From: Marinobacter salinexigens
GTDB taxonomy: Bacteria > Pseudomonadota > Gammaproteobacteria > Pseudomonadales > Oleiphilaceae
Assembly: GCF_008370345.1 (NCBI RefSeq)
Contig: NZ_VTUU01000003.1
Span: 62,001 to 126,000, forward strand
Reading direction: 5' to 3'
Length of the DNA: 64,000 bases
Shown: positions 13,727-21,970 of the stretch, one piece after another
Position numbering within the stretch: position 1 is the first letter of the stretch
Layout of the letters: the number at the start of each line of letters is the position of its first letter
Notes under the pieces: model-generated
Told to the model about the DNA's origin: nothing
The model's input: the letters and a program-made list of their open reading frames with translations, nothing else
The model's database searches: none
Made by a program: the position numbers and the translations under genes

Positions 13727-13890
13727 CAAAACCCGGTTCCGCCAAACCGCACGAAAACGCCATAACGGCGCTATTTTCGGGCGTCTCGACACAAATAGGT
13801 GAGTGTAGACCAGAACACCACAATATGTTGTGTAATACACACATCAGGAACTTTGGTAGGGGGTCTAAAGATGGAGCGATTCTGTCGAAT

Positions 13891-14766
13891 TTATTTGATG
13901 TGGCCCAGGATGCCATCCAGTTCATCGAGCGAGCTGTATTCGATCACCAGCTTGCCCTTGCCTTTCTGGCCGTGAGCGATGGAAACACGGGCCCCCAACC
14001 GTTCGGCAAGATCATCCTGCAGTGCACGAATGTTGGGATCCAGGGCCGGCTTTCCGGTGGTCTTCTGCTCGGGTGACTGCTGTTGAATCCGGCGGACCAG
14101 CGCCTCGGTCTGGCGCACTGACAGAGATTTGGCAACCACCTGCTTCGCCACCTGCATCTGAAGCTCCGGGGGCAGGGTCAGCATGGCCCGGCCGTGACCC
14201 ATTTCCAGATCTCCGTGTTCGAGCATCAGGCGCACATCTTCTGTCAGTCCGATCAGACGCAACAGGTTGGTGATCGTGGTACGTGACTTACCTACAGCTT
14301 CCGCTACCTGGGCCTGGGTCAGACCAAACTCTTCCTGCAGCCGCTGGAGAGCGAAGGCTTCTTCGATCGGATTGAGATTTTCACGCTGGATATTCTCGAT
14401 CAGCGCCATGGCGATGGCGGCTTCGTCCGGCACCTCACGAATGATCGCAGGAATGCTGTCCAGTTCTGCCATCTGAGTCGCCCGCCAGCGTCGTTCACCG
14501 GCAATCAGCTCGTACTGCCCATCCTCGATGGGGCGGACCACCACCGGTTGCATGACACCTTGCTGGCGAATGGAATCTGCCAGTTCCTGCAGGGCAGCGG
14601 GATCCATATCACGACGAGGCTGATAACGACCACGTTGGATAAGATCGATCGGGATCTGCCTGAGTTCACCGTCATGATCTTTCGGCTCCTGATCCAGGTT
14701 GACCTTGGAACCCGCCAGCAGCGCGCCCAGACCACGCTCACCCAATCCTCGTTTCTTCGCCGCCAT
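13891..14766 (-). CDS. parB: chromosome-partitioning protein ParB (CTPase, parS-binding)
   Basis: A 291-residue protein. The N-terminal CTP-binding domain has GERRWRA and ALIENIQRENLNPIEEA. The central helix-turn-helix is LTQAQVAEAVGKSRTTITNLLRLIGL in outline (ends LTQAQVAEA and NLLRLIGL). A C-terminal dimerisation domain closes it. ParB loads at parS, spreads as a CTP clamp and recruits SMC; two perfect parS sites are in recF about 23 kb away. It follows parA by about 50 bp and ends the mnmG-rsmG-parA-parB cluster. Confidence 0.96.
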   Translation of the reverse strand: MAAKKRGLGERGLGALLAGSKVNLDQEPKDHDGELRQIPIDLIQRGRYQPRRDMDPAALQELADSIRQQGVMQPVVVRPIEDGQYELIAGERRWRATQMAELDSIPAIIREVPDEAAIAMALIENIQRENLNPIEEAFALQRLQEEFGLTQAQVAEAVGKSRTTITNLLRLIGLTEDVRLMLEHGDLEMGHGRAMLTLPPELQMQVAKQVVAKSLSVRQTEALVRRIQQQSPEQKTTGKPALDPNIRALQDDLAERLGARVSIAHGQKGKGKLVIEYSSLDELDGILGHIK

Positions 14767-14816
14767 GGTGTCAGTCTTTCTTCCCGTTGAAATTGGTCAT
14801 GCAGAGGCGTTGTATG

Positions 14817-15611
14817 TTACACCGCAACCGGTGTGGCTGTCTTTTTCGAGCCATGCCGGCGAACCATTTCGCCTGCCAGGGCAAGGTAGGCCACCGCTCC
14901 CTTGGAACCGCGATCATACTTCAGGGCGGGCATGCCGTAGCTTGGCGCCTCCGCGAGACGTACATTCCTTGGAATAACCGCTCGGTAGACCTTGTCGCCG
15001 AAATATTCGCTGAGCTGGCCGGAAACATCGAGGGTGAGGCTATTCCGGGGATCATACATGGTACGCAGGATACCCTCGATCTGCAGATTCGGATTCACGG
15101 TTTCCTGAATCTGTTCAACCGTGTTCATCAGCGCCGCCAGGCCTTCCAGGGCGTAGTATTCGCACTGCATGGGAATCAGTACGGTGTCAGCCGAGGAGAG
15201 TGCATTGACTGTCAGCAGGCTCAGCGAGGGCGGGCAGTCGATCAGGATATAGTCGTAACGCTCACTGACCTCACTCAGCGCCAGTCGCAGGCGATGCTCA
15301 CGACCGATTTCATTCATCAGTTCCACTTCAGCAGCGGTCAAGTCGCCATTGGAGGGGAGGATGTCAAAACCGGATGCCTCCGCCAGGAAAATCACCTCGG
15401 ACGCCTTGGCCCGCTTGGTCAGGACATCATAGCCAGAGAGTTGCAGGCTGTTTTTATCCACACCACTGCCCATGGTGGCATTGCCCTGGGGATCCATGTC
15501 CACCAGCAGAACCCTGCGCTTGATGGCAGCCAGCGAGGCAGCAAGATTGACGCAGGTTGTGGTCTTGCCCACACCGCCTTTCTGATTGGTCACTGCAATC
15601 ACGCGCGCCAT
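14817..15611 (-). CDS. parA: chromosome-partitioning ATPase ParA (Soj)
   Basis: A 264-residue protein starting MARVIAVTNQKGGVGKTTT, which contains the deviant Walker A motif. Other features are VLLVDMDPQGN, the switch region YILIDCPPSLSLLTVNAL and GILRTMYDPRNSL. It is an ATP-dependent dimer that binds DNA non-specifically and moves ParB-parS complexes. The longer open frame to 15752 is not used: AGGAGG lies directly upstream of the ATG at 15611, and the extension would run into rsmG. A DnaA box lies inside (15454-15462). Confidence 0.96.
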   Translation of the reverse strand: MARVIAVTNQKGGVGKTTTCVNLAASLAAIKRRVLLVDMDPQGNATMGSGVDKNSLQLSGYDVLTKRAKASEVIFLAEASGFDILPSNGDLTAAEVELMNEIGREHRLRLALSEVSERYDYILIDCPPSLSLLTVNALSSADTVLIPMQCEYYALEGLAALMNTVEQIQETVNPNLQIEGILRTMYDPRNSLTLDVSGQLSEYFGDKVYRAVIPRNVRLAEAPSYGMPALKYDRGSKGAVAYLALAGEMVRRHGSKKTATPVAV

Positions 15612-15630
15612 GCTCGCCTCCTGTTGTGAG

Positions 15631-16275
15631 TTAGTGGGATTGTTCTGTCCGGGCGACCACCAGCAGGTGGCGCTCGCCGTCAGCACCGGGCACGTCCAGA
15701 GTGTGATGAGACATGACCTGCCAGCCTGCGGGAAGTGCCGCCACCTCATCATCCGGAAACTGGCCTTTCATGGCAAGGAACACGCCATCTTCTGCCAGCA
15801 ATGAGCCACACCAGTCCACCAGGTTTTCAAGAGCGGTGAATGCGCGACTGCTGATCTGGGTGTAGGGCTGGTCCGGCTTGCAGGCTTCCGCCCGGCCGTG
15901 GATAACCTCCACGTTCTGCAATCCAAGCTCCAGCACACACTGGTTGAGGAAGCGGGTTTTCTTGCCATTGCTATCGAGCAGGGTAAAGCGTTTCTCTGGT
16001 AAGGCAATCGCTAACGGGATTCCCGGAAGCCCACCTCCGGCCCCCACATCCAGCAGGTGCCCGGTGGTTATCCAGGGGAAAATGCTCAGGCTATCCAGCA
16101 ACTGGCGGGACACCATTTCCCGTTCATCACGAACGGCGGTGAGGTTATACGCCTTGTTCCACTTGGTGAGCAATGCGAGAAAGGCCAACAACTGATGCTG
16201 CTGGCCTTCGCTCAGGGACAGGTTCATAGCGGCCAGCCCGTCCCGGAGCTGGCGCGGCCACAATGGATTGGTCAT
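15631..16275 (-). CDS. rsmG: 16S rRNA m7G527 methyltransferase
   Basis: A 214-residue SAM-dependent methyltransferase (GidB). The SAM site is HLLDVGAGGGLPGIPLAIA. DSNGKKTRFLNQCV and ISSRAFTALENLV are family motifs. It methylates G527 in the 530 loop of 16S rRNA. It starts 6 bp after the mnmG stop, so the two are co-transcribed, and is followed 19 bp later by parA. Confidence 0.96.
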   Translation of the reverse strand: MTNPLWPRQLRDGLAAMNLSLSEGQQHQLLAFLALLTKWNKAYNLTAVRDEREMVSRQLLDSLSIFPWITTGHLLDVGAGGGLPGIPLAIALPEKRFTLLDSNGKKTRFLNQCVLELGLQNVEVIHGRAEACKPDQPYTQISSRAFTALENLVDWCGSLLAEDGVFLAMKGQFPDDEVAALPAGWQVMSHHTLDVPGADGERHLLVVARTEQSH

Positions 16276-16281
16276 AGGTTG

Positions 16282-18168
16282 TCAGGCGCTCTGTTTACGC
16301 AGCAGGTCCCGTTTCTTCAGATACACCAGGATCTGGCTGACCGCAGCCGGAGTCACGCCCTGGATCCGTGAGGCCTGTGCCACGGTTTCGGGGCGTATAT
16401 CCTTGAGCTTCTGTTTGATCTCATTGGAGAGGCCACCGATCACGTCATAATCCAGATCCAGCGGCAACCGGGTATTTTCATTCCGGCGCAGGCGCTCGAT
16501 TTCGTCGGCCTGACGGGAGATATACCCCTCGTACTTGATCTCAATTTCCACCTGGTCCGCGACATTCGGATCGTCGGCACGTTCTGCACCAATCTCAGCG
16601 ATGTGATGGTATTCAATCTCGGGACGGCGCAACAGCTCTGCCAGAGACTGATCCCGGGTCATTGGTTGCTTGAGGAAGCCGTTGGCCCGATCTCCGGCAT
16701 CGGTACCCGGATGAATTCGGGTCGTTTCAAGACGATTGCGCTCCCGGCCGATGCCGTCCCGTTTGTCGTTAAACTTCTGCCAGCGCTCATCGTCCACCAG
16801 CCCCAGTTTTCGACCGGTTTCGGTCAACCGCAGGTCGGCGTTGTCTTCACGAAGTATCAGACGGTATTCCGCACGGCTGGTGAACATCCGGTACGGCTCG
16901 TTGGTTCCCATGGTGATCAGGTCGTCAACCAGAACACCCAGATAAGCCTCGTCCCGGCGTGGATACCATTCATCTTTTTCCTGGGCCTTGAGGGCCGCAT
17001 TGATTCCGGCCAGCAAGCCCTGTGCGCCTGCCTCTTCATAGCCGGTGGTACCGTTGATCTGACCGGCGAAGTAGAGTCCCGCGATAAACTTGGTTTCCAG
17101 GGTGTGTCGCAGATCCTGCGGGTTCAGGTAATCATACTCAATGGCATAGCCCGGGCGGGTAATATGAGCGTTCTCGAAACCCGGAATCGAGCGAACTGCT
17201 GCAAGCTGGATATCAAACGGCAGACTGGTTGAGATGCCGTTGGGGTACAGCTCGTGGGTCGTCAAGCCTTCCGGCTCGACAAAAATCTGGTGTGAGTCCT
17301 TGTCCGCAAAGCGGTTCACCTTGTCCTCAATCGACGGACAATACCTAGGGCCGACGCCTTCAATGGCACCGGCAAACATCGGCGAGCGATCAAACCCACT
17401 GCGAATGATGTCATGGGTCTGCTCGGTGGTGCGGGTAACATAGCAGCATACCTGCTCGGGGTGCTCTTCCTCGCTGCCAATAAAAGACATAACCGGTGTT
17501 GGCTGGTCGCCCCACTGTGTGTCCATGACAGAGAAATCCACAGAGCGGGCATCGATCCGTGGTGGCGTTCCGGTTTTCAGGCGGCCGACATTGAACGGCA
17601 GTTCCCGTAACCGCCTGGCCAGAGCATTGGCCGGCGCATCGCCAGCACGGCCACCGGCGTGGTTCTGCATACCAATGTGGATAACTCCGCCCAGAAAAGT
17701 GCCCGTGGTCAGAACGACTGTTTTGGCGTGAAAACGAATGCCGGTCTGCGTGACCACGCCGGTAACCTGGTCATTTTCCACGATCAGATCATCGGCGGCC
17801 TGCTGGAACAGCATCAGATTCTGCTGGTTCTCCAGAATATTCCGGATAGCCGCTTTGTACAGTACCCGGTCTGCCTGAGCACGGGTGGCCCGAACGGCCG
17901 GCCCCTTACGACTGTTCAATACCCGGAACTGGATGCCGCCCTTGTCTGTTGCACGGGCCATGGCACCACCCAGGGCGTCGATTTCCTTCACCAGATGACT
18001 TTTCCCGATACCGCCAATGGCAGGGTTACAGGACATCTGGCCCAGCGTTTCAATGTTGTGGGTCAGCAGCAGGGTCTGCGAGCCCATACGCGCCGCTGCC
18101 AGGGCAGCTTCGGTACCAGCATGGCCACCACCAATGACAATGACATCGAAACGAGTCGGAAAATCCAC
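16282..18168 (-). CDS. mnmG: tRNA cmnm5U34 synthesis enzyme MnmG (GidA)
   Basis: A 628-residue FAD protein. The Rossmann motif [19 protein letters not shown] is at the N-terminus, followed by [24 protein letters not shown] (ends MSCNPAIGG and IDALGG), GTFLGG and [17 protein letters not shown]. With MnmE it modifies wobble uridine of certain tRNAs. The start is GTG at 18168, chosen because GAGGTGA precedes it at good spacing and the N-terminus aligns with the family. In enteric bacteria this gene flanks oriC, which is relevant to the AT-rich, DnaA-box-bearing gap just upstream. A DnaA box lies inside (17676-17684). Confidence 0.97.
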   Translation of the reverse strand: MDFPTRFDVIVIGGGHAGTEAALAAARMGSQTLLLTHNIETLGQMSCNPAIGGIGKSHLVKEIDALGGAMARATDKGGIQFRVLNSRKGPAVRATRAQADRVLYKAAIRNILENQQNLMLFQQAADDLIVENDQVTGVVTQTGIRFHAKTVVLTTGTFLGGVIHIGMQNHAGGRAGDAPANALARRLRELPFNVGRLKTGTPPRIDARSVDFSVMDTQWGDQPTPVMSFIGSEEEHPEQVCCYVTRTTEQTHDIIRSGFDRSPMFAGAIEGVGPRYCPSIEDKVNRFADKDSHQIFVEPEGLTTHELYPNGISTSLPFDIQLAAVRSIPGFENAHITRPGYAIEYDYLNPQDLRHTLETKFIAGLYFAGQINGTTGYEEAGAQGLLAGINAALKAQEKDEWYPRRDEAYLGVLVDDLITMGTNEPYRMFTSRAEYRLILREDNADLRLTETGRKLGLVDDERWQKFNDKRDGIGRERNRLETTRIHPGTDAGDRANGFLKQPMTRDQSLAELLRRPEIEYHHIAEIGAERADDPNVADQVEIEIKYEGYISRQADEIERLRRNENTRLPLDLDYDVIGGLSNEIKQKLKDIRPETVAQASRIQGVTPAAVSQILVYLKKRDLLRKQSA

Positions 18169-18209
18169 AGGTCACCTCAGAATTCGGGGGGGATAAATTA
18201 GGGCCGCGA

Positions 18210-18215
18210 AGTATA
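18210..18215 (-). promoter_or_regulatory. -10 element of mnmG promoter (tentative)
   Basis: A TATACT lies on the minus strand about 42 bases upstream of the mnmG GTG. The sequence 17 bases farther upstream (CTGCAA) is a poor -35, so this is only a tentative promoter for mnmG-rsmG-parA-parB. Confidence 0.4.
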
Positions 18216-18359
18216 ACGCCTGGCCGGGAAAATTGCAGTCTGAATGTGCAAATTTTAACCAGATATCGCGATCCATAAAAGCGTATTACCCGGAAACTCC
18301 TGGTCGTTTTACAAACAATCGGTAGGTGAATACCGAAATTTCCGTTTTTTCAGAGGCTT

Positions 18360-18512
18360 GGAGAGCCCTTCTCAGAAAAGTTTTCAAAAAAGTTATCCAC
18401 AATATTGGATAACCGATATACCCCTCAAAAAAACACCTAACCTGTTATTTTTATTAATTAAAATATTATTGATCCAGAGCTTGTCACCGGATTATTCAAT
18501 CAATTATCCACA
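18360..18512. other. AT-rich region with DnaA boxes upstream of mnmG (possible origin-like element)
   Basis: The 331-bp gap between mnmG and the MFS gene (18169-18499) has no gene. Its right half holds a perfect DnaA box at 18393-18401, a one-mismatch box in the opposite orientation shortly after it (TTGGATAA context near 18405-18412), a strongly AT-rich run at about 18441-18475, and a second perfect box at 18504-18512 that overlaps the MFS 3' end. DnaA boxes flanking an AT-rich stretch are the layout expected of an unwinding element. The same neighbourhood is the origin in E. coli. Whether it fires here is unknown. Confidence 0.5.
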
Positions 18513-19798
18513 GAGTACACCGGTACCCTACGGTGCAGACGCCATACCAGCCCCCAGGCCAGGGCATTAACCAGGGACAACAGGAGCAGAAAGCCCGGGA
18601 TGGTGAACTCAAACACTCCAAGAAACAGAATTCCGGCCAACGCACTGACCACCATGAACAACGCATTGATCACATTCAGTGCTGCAATAATTCTGGCCCG
18701 TTTATCCACAGGGGTCTCATGCTGGATAAACGCGTACAGAGGCACAATGAACAGCCCGCCACAAACACCGATCCCCACCAGATCCAGCAACACCCGCAGA
18801 TAGACCGGATCGGTGATCAGTGTCCACCAGGTCGAGCTGATTGGCTGTTCCGGCACCGCAAAGTAAAGATCAACACCCAACAGCGTAAGCCCGAGAGCTC
18901 CCCAGGGCACCGGCACAAGTGTAATACGGTGCCTGGTAATCCGTTCACAGAGCATGGAACCCAGGGAAATTCCGATGGTGAACATCGCCAGCAGCAACGT
19001 CACCACGGTTTCATCGCCCAACAGATTAACCCTGGCAAAGTTTGGAAACTGGGTCAGGTAGGCGGCACCAAGGAACCAGAACCAGGAGATGGCCAGCACG
19101 GCCAGCAGCACCTGGCGACGCTCGGCTGCAACCGACATCAAGTGCAGGGTCTCCCGCACCGGGCGGAAATTCACAGGCACATTGGCACTGAGGTCTCCGG
19201 TTGCCGGAACCTTACGAGCGGCTAGATAACCAAGAACAGCCATAACCAACACCCCGATTGCGATGAACCGGGCGGCAGACTCCAGGCCCATCAACAACCC
19301 CGCTGCAATGGTGCCCAGCAGAATCGCCACAAAGGTACCCATACCCACCAGGCCGTTGCCCCCTACCAGCTCATCGTCGCTGAGCACTTGCGGCAGGATG
19401 GCGTATTTGACCGGGCCGAAGAATGTCGACTGGGTTCCCATCAGAAACAGCAACACCAGCAACAGGCCATACCAGCCGAACCAGAGCCCGACGGCAGCAA
19501 GCAGCATTATGACAATTTCCAGGGCCTTCACCGATCGGATGATGCGGGACTTTTCATAATGGTCCGCCATCTGTCCGGCAATACCGGAAAACAGGAAAAA
19601 CGGGAGGATAAACAGAAACGCTGCCACATTAACGACCACATTGGCCGACAAGCCCATCACACTGCCTGCACTGTAGGTAATCAGCAGTAACAAGGCGTTC
19701 TTGTAGAGATTATCGTTAAAGGCCCCGGAAAACTGGGTGAGATAAAAGGGAAGAAAACGCCGCTGACCGAGCAAACGAAACTGACTGTGTACTGCCAT
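18500..19798 (-). CDS. MFS transporter, LplT/lysophospholipid-type
   Basis: A 432-residue membrane protein with about 12 hydrophobic helices. The N-terminal FYLTQFSGAFNDNLYKNAL and MGTQSTFFGPVKYAILPQ are typical of the LplT / Aas-N-terminal MFS branch, which flips lysophosphatidylethanolamine across the inner membrane. The acyltransferase half normally fused or adjacent (Aas) is not next to it here, so the substrate remains tentative. It is divergent from the EAL gene to the right. The last codons overlap a perfect DnaA box. Confidence 0.75.
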   Translation of the reverse strand: MAVHSQFRLLGQRRFLPFYLTQFSGAFNDNLYKNALLLLITYSAGSVMGLSANVVVNVAAFLFILPFFLFSGIAGQMADHYEKSRIIRSVKALEIVIMLLAAVGLWFGWYGLLLVLLFLMGTQSTFFGPVKYAILPQVLSDDELVGGNGLVGMGTFVAILLGTIAAGLLMGLESAARFIAIGVLVMAVLGYLAARKVPATGDLSANVPVNFRPVRETLHLMSVAAERRQVLLAVLAISWFWFLGAAYLTQFPNFARVNLLGDETVVTLLLAMFTIGISLGSMLCERITRHRITLVPVPWGALGLTLLGVDLYFAVPEQPISSTWWTLITDPVYLRVLLDLVGIGVCGGLFIVPLYAFIQHETPVDKRARIIAALNVINALFMVVSALAGILFLGVFEFTIPGFLLLLSLVNALAWGLVWRLHRRVPVYSVDN

Positions 19799-20019
19799 AA
19801 ATGACCCTGATTGGTGCGCTTACACTGGAAACCTCCCCGGGATGCACTGAAATAGAACATACGGCCAGCCAAACCTTGGGGAAAGAATTGCCTCGGAGCG
19901 GTTCATACCGCAATTATCCTGTATTTTCAGCAAGCTGGCATAAAACCTGCGAACCGGATCTTCCCGATTCAAGTAACTCAGTGGCCAGGATGGCTCAGTT
20001 GTGACCAGGGTTCCTGACC

Positions 20020-21294
20020 ATGAGCAGCGTAGTTCGATTTTCCCGACAAAGCCACAGACCCGGCCCCGAAGAGCCTGAGCCTGCCATAATAGACAGCCAT
20101 CATTTCAGATCGGTTTATCAACCGATTGTCAGCCCCACCCATCAAAAACTGGTCGGGTATGAAGCACTGACACGGGTTATCCACAACCAGCAATCCGTAT
20201 CGCCCGTGGATCTGTTCAAAGCCGCCAGCGATCGGGGACAGTTAGCCGAACTGGACAGACATCTGCTGAGCCTGCACCTGGACAGTTTTTCTGCGGCCTT
20301 GAGCCCTGTCTGGCTATTCCTCAATATCGAGCCCCACACCTGTGTAACAGACGACTCTCCCCTTGACCACCTGATCGGGCTCTGCCGGAAAAATGGACTC
20401 GCACCGGACCGGGTGGTACTGGAACTTGTGGAAACCGCTACTGACGACCCCGGCAGACTGATGGAATTTATCCACAGGGCCCGATCCTACGGTTTCCAGA
20501 TTGCCATTGATGATTTCGGACAGGGCGATTCCAATTTCGAGCGCCTGTGGCTGATTAACCCGATGATCGTCAAACTGGACCGCACGTTACTGGTTAATGC
20601 TGAGAAAAACAGCCGGGCGAGACTGCTTCTTGAAAGCCTGGTGCGTATGATCCGAGAAAGCGGAAGCCTGGTTCTGCTGGAAGGTATCGAAAACGGTACT
20701 CAGGCAAGAATCGCTCTGGATACAGAGGCCGACCTTCTACAGGGGTTCCTGTTTGCCCACCCCGGGCATATAGAACAGGACAGCCGCTCGAAAGCTGAAC
20801 GCCGCCTGCAGGCCGTTGTTACCGATTCCCGGGAGTGGTCGCTGCAGGATAGCCAGGATCAGGGCGACTACCTCAAACTGCTGCGTTATGAGATCCTCGA
20901 CGCCTGCCATGAAATGATGCGTGGCCTGCCCTTCAGACAGGTGTGCCAACGCCTGCTCCAGATCAACGGCGTCAAACGCTGCTTCCTTCTGGATCACAAC
21001 GGCGTGCAGCAAGGCAACCTTGCACACACACCCACTGGCGACCAGACCGGCCGGTTCAATCCACTCTATCAGTCAGCCGGCGCCAGCTGGGCACACCGGG
21101 AATACTTCCGAAACGCCCTTGAACGCCCAAACCACGTCAACAGCTCCCGGCCATATGTAGCCTTGCCGGATGCCCGCCGAACCATCACGTTATCCACAGG
21201 CTTGCGTATCCCAGACGGTCAACACGTTCTGTGTGTGGATATCCATCCGGATGAAGTGTTCGCCGGCAAGATGGTTTTTCCAACCACCCTCTGA
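20020..21294 (+). CDS. c-di-GMP phosphodiesterase: EAL domain with C-terminal Cache-like sensor
   Basis: A 424-residue protein with no signal peptide. The EAL domain spans about 25-255 and looks catalytically complete: YEALTR (EAL at 48-50), NIEP, ELVET, IDDFG, VKLDR, LEGIE and LLQGF supply the metal- and substrate-binding residues. The last ~150 residues hold a segment resembling a Cache/PDC sensor core (REYFRNALERP then SSRPYV and TITLSTGL), usually extracytoplasmic but here apparently cytoplasmic and C-terminal. It probably hydrolyses c-di-GMP to pGpG under control of a small ligand. Three DnaA boxes lie inside the gene. Confidence 0.85.
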   Translation: MSSVVRFSRQSHRPGPEEPEPAIIDSHHFRSVYQPIVSPTHQKLVGYEALTRVIHNQQSVSPVDLFKAASDRGQLAELDRHLLSLHLDSFSAALSPVWLFLNIEPHTCVTDDSPLDHLIGLCRKNGLAPDRVVLELVETATDDPGRLMEFIHRARSYGFQIAIDDFGQGDSNFERLWLINPMIVKLDRTLLVNAEKNSRARLLLESLVRMIRESGSLVLLEGIENGTQARIALDTEADLLQGFLFAHPGHIEQDSRSKAERRLQAVVTDSREWSLQDSQDQGDYLKLLRYEILDACHEMMRGLPFRQVCQRLLQINGVKRCFLLDHNGVQQGNLAHTPTGDQTGRFNPLYQSAGASWAHREYFRNALERPNHVNSSRPYVALPDARRTITLSTGLRIPDGQHVLCVDIHPDEVFAGKMVFPTTL

Positions 21295-21970
21295 CGCGGT
21301 CATCATGATTCAGAACTCATCCGCCCTGCTCTGCGGAGCGGATGCCAGTCCAGTGCCACCAGCTGCCCCTGAAGCCTGCTTTTCCAGCTCCTGTTCAATG
21401 GCATTGGCGGATTTGGCAAACCGCGCCAGTAAATTGTATAGCACCGGAATGATAAACAGGGTCAGCGTCGTGGCGAAAATCAGCCCGCCAAGAATAACGG
21501 CCCCGATGGCTGCCCTGCTCTCGGCACCGGCCCCGGTCGCAATCACCAGAGGCACAGCACCAAATACCGTTGAAATCGTTGTCATCAGGACCGGCCTGAA
21601 GCGCAGGATAGCCCCCTGCAGGATGGCTTCCCGGACTTCATACCCCTTGTCGCGCAGCTGATTGGCAAATTCGACGATCAATATGCCGTTCTTGGCCATC
21701 AGTCCCAACAACATAATGATGCCGATCTGACTGTAGATATTCAGGCTGATGCCAGACCACAACAGCGCAAGCAGAGCACCGGTCAGCGCCAGCGGAACCG
21801 CCAGCATGATGATCAGCGGATGAATCCAGCTTTCAAACTGAGCAGCCAGAACCAGGAAGACGATCACAAACGCCAGCCCGAAGGTCACAAAGATTGCCGA
21901 GGAAGAATCCTGGAATTCCCGGGACAGCCCCTTGTAGCTGACCCGCGCTTCCGGCGGTAAGTTATCCACA
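20177..21970 (+). promoter_or_regulatory. DnaA-box group in EAL and RND genes
   Basis: Four perfect boxes, all in plus orientation, begin at 20177, 20468, 21190 and 21962. The first three lie in the EAL gene and use two reading frames (ATC-CAC giving Ile-His twice, and TTA-TCC-ACA giving Leu-Ser-Thr). The fourth lies in the 3' half of the RND permease gene. Four in 1.8 kb is far above chance. Confidence 0.6.

Noticed and set aside
13622-13890. Possible small gene between parB and atpI
   Set aside because: Frames here have no start with a ribosome site and no plausible protein. The stretch is better explained by the atp promoter.
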